NCBI GenBank assembly: GCA_003024785.1
Contig: PUQB01000583.1
Location: 62,001 to 126,000 of the forward strand
DNA from: Selaginella tamariscina
Taxonomy: Eukaryota; Streptophyta; Lycopodiopsida; Selaginellales; Selaginellaceae
Length of the DNA stretch: 64,000 nucleotides
Direction: 5' to 3'
This document shows, in pieces, positions 1 to 11,351 of this stretch. The stretch's first letter is position 1, and the number at the start of each line of letters is the position of its first letter. Under the pieces are notes generated by a model. That model did not search any database. It saw only the letters and a list, made by a program, of their open reading frames with translations, and was not told the origin of the DNA. Both the position numbers and the translations under genes were made by a program.

Positions 1-1709
1 AGAGTTGTTTAAATAGCACGAAGCTTGCCTATTAAAAAAATGAAATATTACAAATTTATCATAATAGAAAGCAAGTTTATTTAGCATTATTGATTTTTTA
101 AATTTAATTGACTTAGTTTAAAATCTTTAAAACTTTAATTCTCTTTTTACAATGTCACCATTTTAACTCATATCTTCATTTGTTATTTAGCTCCTCTTGG
201 AAAGAAAATAAAGTAAAAGGAAAAAAAAATGATTTTTCTTTTTAAATGTTATAAACAATCATAATACAATCTTGTTTTCAAATTTACGATCAATTTTAAA
301 TTGAACTTATAAAATTCCCTTTATTAAGGTTGAATATAAATAATCAACATTTCCTTTATTAAGGTTCAATCACGAGTTAAAGTATTTTAGTCTTTTTATA
401 AGTTCAATATTAATAATTTTGATGTTTATTTCATAATTAAGGATGTCCTTTTACTTAAGAATATTTTAAATAAATTGCTTCATTAAATTTTTATTTTTTT
501 AATTAAGTTTGTTTTTTTCAAAAACTTTCCATACTCATCCAGCAGACCGCTCTTCTTAAGCATATTTTTTTTTATTTTTTTTTATAATATTGGAGTTCAC
601 TCCTGAATGAGAAGAACGATGCATCTTTAGACTTCCAGAGTACCTTGTCTTTCTTTTTAATCTGTTTTAATTAACTTAAATAAGCATTAAACCTATTAAC
701 TGACCTCCACCGTTATCTGTGACGTTTTACTTAAAAATAACTATATCGCGTGTATCTAAAACTTCACTCACAAGTAGACTTATATGTTTTCTTTTTTTAA
801 ATTTCAATCACAACAAGACTTTTATATTTTTTATTTTTTATCTTTTTCCTTAGCATTGTTATTCCTTTCTTTGACTCTAATGTCTTATTTAAAAAATGTG
901 ATTACTATATTTCATCTTCATCTTCGTCCTCTTGTATAATGTGTTCATCGAACATGTCACTAGTATCTTATAAATTTATAAAGCAGCAATATCCCCACGG
1001 GTTGCAAATGAGCCCAGCTAACCTATGCATGAATATCCAGGCTGGAAACAAGCCTGGCATTTGGCCATGGTTGTGTTTTCAGCTTCTGGCCTCATAAGCA
1101 TAGAATTGTGGCTTTCCATGATTTCATTTATGTGAAATCGTGTAACTTGTAGGCATCAGATTATATCTTGCGTATGTATATCACATTCGTATAAATGTAC
1201 TATGGATGCATGCATTGTATACATAAATGTATAAATAATCTGTTGTACTTTGAAAACATGTGTGAGAGAGAGGTTTCTTTGACACACTATGCACTCCTAG
1301 ATAATTATTATAACCTTGATTGTCAAATCACCATCCTTCTGTTTCCAATTTAGAAACTATGCAAATGTGTAATTATAATAATAATAATCATTAAATTTCC
1401 AATTGCATTTGATATATGTAATTAATAATATTTTTTAATTTTTTACTAAATTTTTGAAAGGATAAAGTTTTTAAATGAAACTATAAACTATCTTAGTTAC
1501 ATAAATTTTGATGAACCCAACATAGCTTTGTCAAGTGTAAGATTCTCTTTGATATTGTTTTTGATCCTGTTACCTTTTACAGCACGATGCAGAATGCATG
1601 AATTAAATAAACTTATATTTAAAGAGTTACTAAATAAACGTAGGGAGGAGCGAGCTTGTCTTTTATTTACTTAAGAGATGTTCAGCATAAACATAGACAG
1701 ATAGCAACT
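1..1709. other. AT-rich non-coding DNA and 3' flank module of locus A
   Basis: No coding region is seen. Bases 1-640 match 29641-30196, where the copy-2 insertion begins. Bases about 1190-1660 are the inverted form of the 3' flank module found downstream of other family members (4950-5560, 14250-15060), including the inverted 'gagagagagg' run near 1266 and the text around 'gcatgaattaaataaac'. The module lies downstream of minus-strand locus A, so flank and gene were copied together. Confidence 0.6.
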
Positions 1710-2335
1710 TTAGCAACAAGTGAGAGTGTTCTAACGCAGTTGTTAAGATCACGAACCAATTCCTCACCACTGCAGAAAGCTCTCACGTTGCTACCACCTC
1801 CGCATGCGGACGTTGTTACAAGATCGAATTAAGCTGCTTTAATCATATGAGAACAGAGTTATGGTGATGATAATACAGAAAAACAGAGTCAATTGTCATC
1901 GTCGTTGTGATTGTCACAATAATTTTATAATGAATAAATATGAAATGTAAAACGAGCCTGCTTAAAAATAAACCTGTTTATGTTAAACTCATTGGCTTGA
2001 ACAATCTAGCTGGCGAGTGGTGCTATTGAACCCAACACACTGGTTTATGTCGATGCAGGTTGGGAATCTTATTCCTGTTGAATTATCGATCAAACGTCTT
2101 GCGGAGGGAGGAGAGATTACATTACATACTATACTAAATACTAATATACAGATTTCATGAACAACCGCTCGAACTGCTGAAATTACTAGGGTTTTAAAAA
2201 TTTAGACATTTAAATTACACTATCTGAAAATTACATAATGAGACAACCGTATGAAGAATTTAAGCTGTGTATACGTACTTGAGCAGAGCTGACAACAGCT
2301 AAGAGCATGCGGATGGAGGCCTGTAACGAAGACAT
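1710..2335 (-). pseudogene. CVNH lectin pseudogene A, copy 1
   Basis: This is a broken cyanovirin-N-type gene. An exon-1-like signal peptide (2279-2335, beginning MSSLQASIRMLLAVV) ends at a GTACGT donor. The N-terminal cysteine part of the CVNH exon is missing. A middle piece (about 1995-2110) encodes IDNSTGIRFPTCIDIN and the QCVGFNSTT region, then is cut by about 150 bp of unrelated sequence (1835-1990). A C-terminal piece (1710-1834) encodes VRAFCSGEELVRDLNNC but ends out of frame, losing the usual Cys-Cys-stop. Copy 2 (40462-41121) carries the same breaks, so decay preceded the duplication. Confidence 0.8.
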
Positions 2336-2801
2336 TTAATAGTTTAATCTAAAACTTTGTCCTTCCAAAAATTTAAGAAAATAAAAATCAAGATATGTAC
2401 AATTGCTTCTTTATTAAGCGTGCAAATCTTAAAATCTACTAAGACAGCGACAAAATCTTATGTCAAAATCTTGAAGAAGACATTTTAATAAAAGGATTTT
2501 TAATGATTATTATTAATAATTAATTGGTCATATTTAGAATAATATATTGCTGCTTTATAAATTCCAGAAAAAGAATAAGAAGGATAAGCCATGCCCCAAC
2601 TACTTGTTTCGAAACTATTCAGAACTTGTATATATTGAGAAACTATTCAGAATTAGTACGGAAGGTCCCTCGATGGGAAACAAACTGTAATCTAAAAAAA
2701 TTTAAGGCATCTCATTAAAATAAAATGCCAACCGTTTTATTTACTTAAGAGATATTAATCACTCATTAACATCTCAACATAAACACGTATAGATAACAGA
2801 T
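2336..2801. other. Spacer between loci A and B
   Basis: AT-rich DNA with no supported gene. It holds the upstream side of locus A and the 3' side of locus B. A direct repeat of 'gaaactattcagaa' occurs near 2607 and 2638. Small open frames here look random. Confidence 0.5.
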
Positions 2802-3323
2802 TTAGCAGCAGCGGAGAGTGCCTTCAATGTTTTCAATGCAGTCGTCAAGATCACGAACTGAAGGCACACCACCGCAAGTAGCTCTCACGTTGACACCTCC
2901 GTAGCTGATGTTGATACAAGATGCAACAAAGTTGCTTGAACAGTCGAGCTGGCCAGTGGTGCTATTGAATCCAACACACTGGTTTACATCGATGGAGGCT
3001 GGGAATGTTACTCCTGATGAATTTGCGCATCTTGCAGACATGATATTACCACTGAAGGAGATATTAGTGCAGGACTGCGAGAAGTTGCAAGCCTACAAAT
3101 GAAGACAAATGTCATTATTTCTTTCCAAACAAAATTGACATTAGTCACGTTCTTTGTTTTATGTTACATTAAATTCACTACAACATATTATAGACTTCAT
3201 GAACAAGACAGAATACTATACTTAACCTGGTTGAAACAACCCTAAACTGTGTATACTTACTTTTGCGTGGCCGATAACAGCTAACAGAATGCTCAAGATC
3301 ACTAAAGCACGAATGGGAGCCAT
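2802..3323 (-). CDS. Secreted cyanovirin-N homology (CVNH) lectin B, copy 1
   Basis: Predicted small secreted protein of the CVNH family; characterised members bind high-mannose glycans. Exon 1 (3261-3323) encodes a 21-residue signal peptide, MAPIRALVILSILLAVIGHAK, broken here as MAPIRALVILSILLA then VIGHAK, and ends at a GTAAGT donor. Exon 2 (2802-3092) follows TTTGTAG in phase 0 and encodes 96 residues. It shows two pseudo-repeats, each with a Cys pair 13 residues apart, matching the two disulfides of cyanovirin. They end in SIDVNQCVGFNSTTGQLDC and in DDCIENIEGTLRCC. Total is 117 aa with no breaks. Copy 2 (41587-42123) encodes the same protein, and a TATA block lies about 75 bp upstream. 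Function in the plant (defence or carbohydrate binding) is inferred. Confidence 0.9.
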
Positions 3324-3394
3324 TTCTAAAAGCAAGCTTTTGCAAATGAATATAGAAGATAGATGATTGAGATGATCATTTCCAAAGCATCTTA

Positions 3395-3560
3395 CTTATA
3401 TAGTCCCCATTTTGTGTTATCTTATCAAGTTGCGTGTTGCAATCCAACAGTTCTACCTTGGTGTGCACCCTGTAAAGTCTTGGCAAGGTTACCGTATACG
3501 TTATTATTTGCTATTCTTTTATATACGTGTATGGATATGGACTGGGCCATGTTCACTGCT
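3395..3560 (-). promoter_or_regulatory. Conserved CVNH promoter of gene B, copy 1
   Basis: Read on the minus strand, TATATAAG (3395-3402) lies 72 bp before the ATG. It is preceded by a block that recurs upstream of nearly every family member: 'aacacaaaatggggac', 'ttgcaacacgcaac' and 'accaaggtagaac'. Further out are GGCCCA (3543-3548), the TGGGCC-type site-II motif of plant promoters, and 'gtgaacatgg'. Conservation across paralogues is what supports a regulatory role. Confidence 0.75.
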
Positions 3561-3756
3561 ATCAGATTGCGTTGTGCCTGGACTCTTGTGCCATACCCGC
3601 TTAGTAATCTAATATTATTTTCAATCACTCTATCGATTTTATACTAATAAATTCATATATTAATAACTTTTATAATTTAATATCTGAAGTCAGTCCTCCC
3701 ATTGATATTAAATTATTATCTCTAGAGACAATAATGTGTGCGCATCTGTTTGTTTT

Positions 3757-4092
3757 GACACATTTCTTTCAATTGCGCAACTTTTCAGACACTTGCGTTG
3801 ATCTCTCCCAGAGATGTTAATCACTCATATAAACATCTTAGCGTAAACACATACAGAGAGCAGCAGCACGTGAGATTGCCATTAACATTTCCAATGCAGT
3901 CCAATCACGAACAAACGGTTCACCACCGCGAAAGCGCTCACGTTGGTACCTTCGATGCTGACGTTGTTACAAGATTGAGTTAAGTTGCTTGAACAATCTA
4001 TTGAAAGTTGAAACCAACACACTGGTTTATTTATGTTGATGCAGGTTTGGCGTCTTATTCCTGTTGAATCGATCAAGCATCTTGTACATAGG
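3757..4092. pseudogene. Chimeric inverted CVNH fragment C, copy 1
   Basis: Two CVNH pieces of opposite orientation abut here. Bases 3757-3811 (+) match the end of the intron and the start of the lectin exon of gene E ('tttgacacatttctttcaat', then codons like NFSDTCVDLS). Bases about 3870-4092 (-) encode the rest of a lectin exon: IDSTGIRRQTCININ, then a damaged centre, then LTQSCNNVSIEGTNV and a frameshifted tail. There is no signal-peptide exon. The arrangement looks like an inversion with its breakpoint inside a lectin exon. It is also present in copy 2 (42549-42892). Confidence 0.75.
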
Positions 4093-5594
4093 GTAGTGTA
4101 AGTAAATAAAAGAAAATAAAACGGTCCGATGTCTATGTCTATGGGTTATTTGTTGTGTGTCCGTATGTCTATTGTGAACGCCCCCATCAACTCTCAACGA
4201 CCATCCTAAATCACCCATCGTTGACATCATTAAATCGCTCATTAATTATTATTCTGAATGCCCCGTTAATATCTATTTTAATTATTATTTTTTTTTAAAC
4301 GGATTTTTTTTTTAAAATTTAAACAATTAAAATCTTAAACCTCCATTTTATGATTATTCTAAACTCTTTAAGATTTTTAACATAAAAATAACTTAAAAAA
4401 AGATAAAGATAGTGAATAAAGAGTTAAGTTATTGCATAATTAATAAGTAATCACAATCAACGTTTCATATAAAAAGAAATTAATAATAAAAATTACACTA
4501 GAATAAATTCGTTAAAGATAAAATATATTTTTTTTCACAGCTATAAAATCATACTTCGGGTGTTCATGTTCATGCCGTTCTCACTGTTATTAAAGATAAT
4601 AATTAAGTTAAAAATTATTATAATTAATAATTAATAAATAGTAATATATTACTACATATAGTAAGTTTATTATGTGAGTTTGTTTTCGTGACATTATTGA
4701 CTTAGCAAACATTTTAAATTATATTAAATGATCATTTTAAATCTTAAATTCTAAATTTGAAATTTATGTAACATTATTGTCAACTTAAAAAAAACTTATT
4801 AAGTTAAGGATAATAATTGAGTTAAACAATTTAATTTAAAAATAAATTCATTTAAATTCAAAATAATAATTAACTTAAAATTTTAATAAATTATTATTAA
4901 ATAATTAAGCCCACCGATAGCGAGCATGTGTACTATTTAAATATAAGTTTATTTAATTCATGAATTCATGTATAATCATCTATGTTGTGAAAGGTAACAA
5001 GGTTAAATCAATATTAAAGAGGCTTTTTACACATGTAACGACTAAAGAGCAAGAAAATCATGTTATGTTCTTGAAGAATCCAAATTGTTTACAACTACTT
5101 TTGTAAAGATGTTTTTACTGATTATTATTAGTAATTCAACATATGGAAAGCAACTGGACATTTAATGATTATTATTAATTATAAATTACATATATGCATA
5201 GTATCTAAATTGGAAATAGAAGGATGGTGATTTAGAATATGGCAACCAAGGTTATAACAATTATTTAGGAGTGCATAGTGTAGTGTGTCAACAGAAGCCC
5301 CAAGAGTAGTGAATTTGTGCAGCAACAGAACCTCTCTCTCTACACACACACACACACACACACAGTACAATTTATATGAATGTATATATATATATATATA
5401 TGAAGATATAGATACATGTGGGCATAAGAAGTACACACATGAATTGAGTATGTGTATCTGATGCCTACAAGTTATACATATAAAGATACGGAAACAACAC
5501 GAATTCACATAATGAAGATAAAACGATGTGAAGCCACAATTCTATGCTATGAGACATTCCAAGTGCAAGGGCCAAAGGTTTCGGACCTGGATAT
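4093..5594. other. AT-rich spacer and 3' flank module of locus C
   Basis: No gene is supported. Bases 4110-4130 keep a poly(A)-signal-like 'taaataaaagaaaataaaac'. Bases 4260-4900 are very AT-rich. From about 4950 to 5590 the sequence is another copy of the CVNH 3' flank module, also seen at 14440-15060 and inverted at 1190-1660. It includes 'aaccaaggttataacaatta' and 'gtgtgtcaacagaagccc'. Confidence 0.6.
5336..5402. repeat. CT/AC and TA microsatellites
   Basis: A CT run followed by an AC run, then a TA run at about 5384-5401. At the same place in copy 2 (about 44130-44165) the AC run is shorter and the TA run is missing, giving a clear length difference between copies. Confidence 0.9.
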
Positions 5595-6428
5595 GCACGC
5601 ATAGATCAACTGGATATTCACATTTAACAACCCTTATGTGAATAGACACATGAAGAATAATATATTCTGTTTTATAAATTTTAGGATAAAGATACTCATG
5701 GAACTTTTTATATGCTTGATCAATACATTATACAAAGAAATGATGAAGGTGAAATATAGTGATCACATTTTGTGTTCAACGTTAAGTCAACAAAGGAATA
5801 ACAATGCTAAAAAGAAACAAAAACACATAAGTCTATTTATAGCAGTTACAGTAACCCTAGGCAGCAATTGGTACGAGTGAGAGGATAACACGATGAAGGT
5901 GAAATATAGTGATCACATTTTGTGTTCAACATCAAAGCCAACAAAGGAGTAACAATGCTAAAAAAGAAAGAAAAACATAAGTCTATTTATAGCAGTTTGA
6001 TTTGGGTAAACCTAGTGAAAACTGGATAGTAGCAATTGGTATGAGGTGAGAGGGTACAAAGTAAGGAGCCTTGGATGTTGGGTCCGCGAGCGAAGAACAA
6101 CAGAGAGTTTATTCGTTCTGCTCTTTGCTTGGCTTTGTTCTTGAGTTCATTAAGTATTAAATATATTAACAAAGTACCTTCACTGGTTGAGAAGCTTATC
6201 TTCACTTCATAGGCACTTCTTTGACCTCTCTATTTAAAAAATAGCTATACCACATGCATGTAATAATTTCATTCACAAATATCTAAAGGAGCCTAAAAGC
6301 TAGACATGCTCTAGCAGATGCATCATTATTCTCTTTCAGAGAGAACTGCAAGCTTATGAAAGAAGCATCTGCTTAAGAAGAGCAGTCTGAGATTAGAAAG
6401 CAGTTGTCAGTTAGGGCCTGCATAAAAA
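5594..6428. repeat. Copy-1-specific insertion with internal 150-bp tandem duplication
   Basis: Copy 2 goes straight from 'ggacctggatatgca' to 'caagacattttaattacac' (44345-44390), whereas copy 1 has about 835 bp between these points. Inside, a unit starting at 5742 ('gatgaaggtgaaatatag') is repeated at 5892 with a 150-bp period. The second unit runs into 'gtaaacctagtgaaaactgg', which also follows the right-hand direct repeat of the copy-2 insertion (39078-39097). Near 6380, 'gcttaagaagagcag' is the reverse complement of text near 550 and 30100. It appears to be a dispersed repeat with no coding capacity seen. Confidence 0.75.
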
Positions 6429-6745
6429 TATGCCCAAGACATTTTAATTACACAATTGTGGTCAGAAATCAACAGGTTCCAGGTAGTTTATAAAATTTAT
6501 GCAAAGTAAATGGAATACAAGCATCAATACAAAGCTAAGAGTAAAAGGGTAAGCCATGCCTCAACTGCTTGTTTTTGAAACTATTCAGAACTTGTATATT
6601 GCCTAGGACACTTTATGGAAAGCAAACTCAACTAAAGAAAATTGTAATGCATCTCATTCAAATCAATTAACTTCAACCGTTTATTTACTTAGAGAATATT
6701 AATCACTCATTAACATCTCAACATAAACACTTATAGATAACAGCT

Positions 6746-7313
6746 TTAGCAGCAGCGGAGAGTGCCTTCAATGTTTTCAAATGCACTCGTCAAGATTACG
6801 AACTGAAACCACACCACCGCAAGTGGCTCTCACGTTGATACCTTCGAATCTGACGTTGTTACAAGATGCAACAAAGTTGCTTGAACAGTCGAGCTGGCCA
6901 GTGGTGCTGTTGACGCCAACACACTGTTTACATCGATGGAGGCTGGGAATGTTACTCCTGATGAATTTGCGCATCTTGCAGACAATATTACCACTGAAGG
7001 AGATATCAGTGCAGGATGAGAGAAGTTGCAAGCCTACAAATGAAATAAATGTCATTATTTCTTCCAAACAAAGTAAAAGACCCTGTGTGTGTGCGCCATT
7101 AAGTCGTTTCTTTGTATATGCTTACATTAAACACTACAACGTATTATAGACTTCATGAAAAGAATGTAAGCTGCGGAGAATACTAGGCCTATATAACTTA
7201 GACATATATACTATGCTTAATCTGGTTGAACAACCGTAAACTGTACTTACTTAGCGTAGCCGATAACAGCTAACAGAACGCTCAAAGATCACAAAAGCAC
7301 GAATGGGAGCCAT
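6746..7313 (-). pseudogene. CVNH lectin D, copy 1 (multiple frameshifts)
   Basis: Same structure as intact gene D in copy 2 (44723-45296) but with several private indels. Exon 1 (7251-7313) has one added A and one lost T, producing a stop. Exon 2 (6746-7033) lacks a C near 7016, lacks ATG near 6983, lacks a G near 6927 and has an added A near 6780. Otherwise it still encodes recognisable CVNH text such as NFVASCNNVRFEGINVRATC. Almost all changes are one base long, so sequencing error is a real alternative to decay. Confidence 0.8.
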
Positions 7314-7385
7314 TTGTAAAAACAAGCTTTGCAAATGAGTATAGAGATATATGATTGAGATGATCATTTGTTTCCCGAGCATCTT

Positions 7386-7575
7386 CTTATATAGTCCCCA
7401 TTTTGTGTCATCTTATTAAGTTGCGTGTTGCAATCCAACAGGTGTGCACCCTGTCAAGGTTACCGTACACGTTATAATTTGCTATTCTTCTATATACGTG
7501 TATGGATATGGAATGGGCCCTGTTCACTGCTATTTGATTGCGTTGTGTCTGGACTCTTGTGGCATACCCGTATAA
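7386..7575 (-). promoter_or_regulatory. CVNH promoter block of locus D, copy 1
   Basis: Minus-strand TATATAAG (7386-7393) lies 73 bp before the exon-1 ATG, preceded by the family's conserved 'aatggggac' and 'ttgcaacacgcaac' blocks and a GGCCCA-like element near 7515. The block is shorter than that of gene B because about 15 bp around the 'ggtagaac' segment is missing. Confidence 0.65.
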
Positions 7576-9889
7576 GCTCTTCTAACCACAAAAATATTAA
7601 ATGATTATCAACAAATTTTGAATTTTAAAATCTTCTGTGTTACAGTAAAATCTGTTTAATTTAACAGCTTAATAATCTAATATTATTTATCCATATTAAT
7701 AAATTCATATAATTCAATAACTTTTATAATTTAATACTTGAAGTCTAGTCGTTCCATTGATATTAAATTATTATCTCAGTGATCGACTCAAAGTATATGT
7801 ATATCTTTACACAATTCTTTAAAGTCAATATTGATCAATTATTTTACTTTCACGCCAGCTGATCAAGAGCCAATACTAATTAATATACAATATATAATTA
7901 AAAATTATCATATCAACATAAATATTGAAAATAACAAAAGCTCCTCATGAAATTAAAAAAAAAAAAAACCACTTTTTATCAAGAAAAATAACTTCATAAC
8001 TGAAGGCAAATACATTGTAAGGGACATTGTAAACCTTATCGCATTCGTTACAAACAATTTAGACAGTGTGAAACATGATTTGCTTCACCTGTCCAAGGAA
8101 AACAGATTATTTCAGATTCATTAACTTAAGTTAATTCTAACTTATATTATTATGAATCAGAATAAATCAAGTGAATGCAGTCTTTGTCTTAATTAATCAG
8201 CACACCATGCACTAACGATAGTGTTTAAGTTTGATGTACGTTGTTTTAAATTCACTTGCACCAGATACAAATATTGATACATATCAGGTTTGGAATTGCA
8301 TACTTATCATGCACATTTTACATTTGCCAGGTTGTTGAGTACATAGATATTGACTTTGAAGAGTACATAGATTTTGAGTGCGAGATTTTTACTTACTGAC
8401 CCTACAATACCAAATACTGGCCCTACATTGCCAATTGTCTATTCTGATTTCAAGACTTTTTTTAATCAAGCTCATTATTCTTTCAATTTGAATTCAATCG
8501 TGATATTTGATTAATGAACATTGATTTCTGTGTAATGTTAATCATATTTATAACGATGTGTCATTGAAATTTTTAACTTTCAAAAATATAAATAATAAGT
8601 TAAATCTTGTATTATTAACATTTAAAAAGAACTATAATTAATTAATGCAAGCTGCAGAATATATAAATTATGTAAGATCATGTAAATATTTATTTTTAAA
8701 CTTTATAAAAACCTCAATTTATATGCACCAGTGCCCTCTCCCATGTGAGAGACTCCTCTCACATCCATCATCGTATCTCCACCATGAAATCTTCATTAAC
8801 CTTGGCTCCCTAGATTAAAAACTGCCTCTCTATTTTATCATTTCCATTGCAGAAGTGCAGTACTATATATTCTTCCCAAAGTCTTTAAAGTTGTACTCCA
8901 CATAACATCATTCTCAGTGCTTTAGAGCTCTAAAAGCATCACTTGTAAGATGTATTTTGCCTGTAATATTCCTTTCTTCATAAAGAGAATAGTTAAAAGG
9001 GTGCACGGTGAGTTCCAAACTTGCTGCAATGTAAAGATGTTTATGAGATATTAATAGTTTTCTTGTAATAGGTTGTTATAAGACATGAATCCTCGTAATT
9101 CTGGTGAGTAGCTTTGTTTATAGTAAATAATAATAATAAATTTATTATTATATATTATTATTATTATGTATCATTTTCTTAAACCATTTATTTCATATAA
9201 TCTTTACTATTCTCATTTGGCAACTAGTTCCCACTTAGAATGAACCTTCAATTGCAGCTTGAGCTCTAAATGACTTAGTAACCCCTGAAAGGGGACTAGG
9301 TCAGCACCATTACTCATACTTCGTTTGGTGTTGAATTCAATTTAAAAGAATAGTGAGCTTAAGCAAAATAAAGTCCTGAATCAGAATAAGCAAGACAAGA
9401 CACAACATAAATTTAATTTGGCATTGTAAATTTGTAGGGCCTGTAAGTAACGATCTCACACTCAATATGTACACAACAACATAGCAAATGTAATATGTGC
9501 CTTCAATTCCAAAAAATAATATATAAATAAGCTAATTGAAAACTGCACATTTACACGAGGCTGATCATCTAACACATTTCACCTATAATATTAAGTTGTG
9601 ATAACTTAATTGATATTCAATACTTGTATCTAGTGTAAGTAAATTTAAAACAGCGTTACATACATGTGTATACATACGTGTCATATATACAGCTTAAACA
9701 CTATTCATTAGTGCATGATTTACTGATTAATTAAGACAAAGACTGCCTTTCACTTGATTCATTCTGATACGTAACAGTAAGTATCATATATATTAAAGTT
9801 GAGTGTATTATATTGACTCTTCAATTAAGGCCTCCAATCCGAAAGGAGGAGTAATCGTTTATCTTGTGATTAGAAGATCTTACAGGGGT
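7576..9889. other. Non-coding spacer between D and G; includes copy-1-only segment
   Basis: No gene is supported on either strand. Most of it is collinear with 45540-47270. Bases about 8593-9170 are absent from copy 2, which has only a short 'ccctaaaccag' filler there. That segment has no long open frame. An ATT/TAA-rich run lies at 9125-9172. Confidence 0.55.
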
Positions 9890-10160
9890 ATGTCACAATA
9901 GTCCAGGCCCAACGCAATCAGCAGTGAACGTGGCCCATTTCATTAAATACAGTCATCCATACACGTGTATAGAAGAAGAATAGCAAATTATAACGTGTAC
10001 AGTTAATCTTGCAAAGATTTTCCAGGGTGCACACCAAGGTAGAACTGTTGGATTGCAACACGCAACTCGATAAGATAACACAAAATGGGGACTATATAAA
10101 CAAGATGGCTGGGAAACAAATGGTCATCTCAATCATCTATCTTCTATTTCATTTGCAAAG
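9890..10160 (+). pseudogene. CVNH locus G remnant: promoter without gene, copy 1
   Basis: On the plus strand this contains the full conserved CVNH promoter: GGCCCA-type elements near 9907 and 9933, 'accaaggtagaactg', 'ttgcaacacgcaac', 'aacacaaaatggggac' and TATATAAA at 10093-10100. Downstream, the 5' leader runs to 'catttgcaaagcttgg' and then stops matching, so the coding exons are gone. Copy 2 (47270-47540) retains the first codons, ATGGCTCCTATTCATGG, before the same breakpoint. Confidence 0.7.
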
Positions 10161-10748
10161 CTTGGAAATAATCATTAAATTTCCAATTGCTTTCGATATG
10201 TATGAATATATATGTAATTAATAATAGTAAAAATCATTTTTATGTTTTACGAAAACGTAGTTCTGGGTTCTTCAAGATTTGACATAAGATTTTGTCACTG
10301 TCTTAGCAGATTTTAAGACTTACACGCTTAATCAAGAAGCGATTGTAAAAATTAAACATATCTGTAAGGACAAATTTTTTATATTAAACTATTAAATGTC
10401 TTAATTACATAAATATGAGGACCCAACGTAACTTTGTTCAAGTGTAAAAATTCTCTTTGATATTAACCTTGTTAGCTTTTACAGCATGGATAGTTCATCG
10501 CTATTCATCAGAATGCATGAATTAAACGAACTTATATTTGAAGAGTTCCTAAATAAACACATGAAGAGTGTGCTTGTCTACACTTCCTAGCAGTGGAGCT
10601 CTTTAAGAAGTTGAACAAATCATAAAGAGCATTAGTGATTGGAGTGATGGCTATTACATGCTTTGTATTTACAAAGTCATGACTTAAGATAAAAAAAAAT
10701 GTTAATCATTCGTAAGCATCTCAACATAAACACATACAGATAGCAACT
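10161..10748. other. 3' flank module of locus F, copy 1
   Basis: No gene seen. Inverted copy of the family's 3' flank ('gcatgaattaaacgaac', 'agagctctttaagaagttg' and neighbouring text) lying downstream of minus-strand locus F. It links to the truncated G promoter through 'aaataatcattaaatttcc'. Confidence 0.55.
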
Positions 10749-11351
10749 TTAGCAACACGTGAGAGCCATTAACATTTCCAATGCATTTGTTAAGATCACG
10801 AACCAATTCCGTACCACTGCAGATAGCTTTCACGTTGGTACCTCCGTCGATGCGGACACTGCTACAAGATTGAGTTACGTTGCTTGTACAGTCAAGCTGG
10901 CGAGTGGTGCTATTGAATCCAACACACCGGTTTATGTCGATGCAGGTTGGGAGTCTTATTCTGTTGAATTATCGATCAAACATCTTGCACATAGGGTAGT
11001 ACCGTTGAGGAGAGATCAACGCAAGTCAGTTGAAAAGTCGCAAGGAACCTGCAAATTCAAAGAAATGTGTCATTATTCTTTGCAACAGTGAAGCCCCACG
11101 TGTGTGTGTTACATTCTCTCGTGTCCTTGACATGTTTTATGGATAAGATTTTACACTAAACATTACAACTTATATAACAACCACTAAGGAAAGGACTGCT
11201 GAATTACTAGTCTTAAAACTAAGACATTTTCATCTGAAAATTACATAATGAAACAACCATATAAAGAATCTAATCTGTGTACACGTACTTGAGCATGGCT
11301 GACACCAGCTAAGAGCATGCTCAAGATCACGAAAGCACGAATGTAGGCCAT
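10749..11351 (-). pseudogene. CVNH lectin pseudogene F, copy 1
   Basis: Exon 1 (11289-11351) encodes an intact signal peptide, MAYIRAFVILSMLLAGVSHAQ without its last residue, and ends at GTACGT. Exon 2 (10749-11048) starts V-P-C-D-F-S but soon hits a stop. Further on, 'aacagaataag' has lost one base relative to paralogues (which have 'aacaggaataag'), giving a second stop. The second defect is present in both copies, so F was already dead before duplication. The C-terminal half still reads QSCSSVRIDGGTNVKAIC and ends LTCC-stop. A TATA box lies at 11431-11438. Confidence 0.82.

Noticed and set aside
2908-3102. Plus-strand ORF across lectin gene B
   Set aside because: It is the antisense shadow of the lectin exon; the minus strand has splice sites, a signal peptide and a family match.
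5179-5508. 109-codon minus-strand frame through the microsatellites
   Set aside because: Coding is driven by AC and TA runs that change length between copies; no family match.
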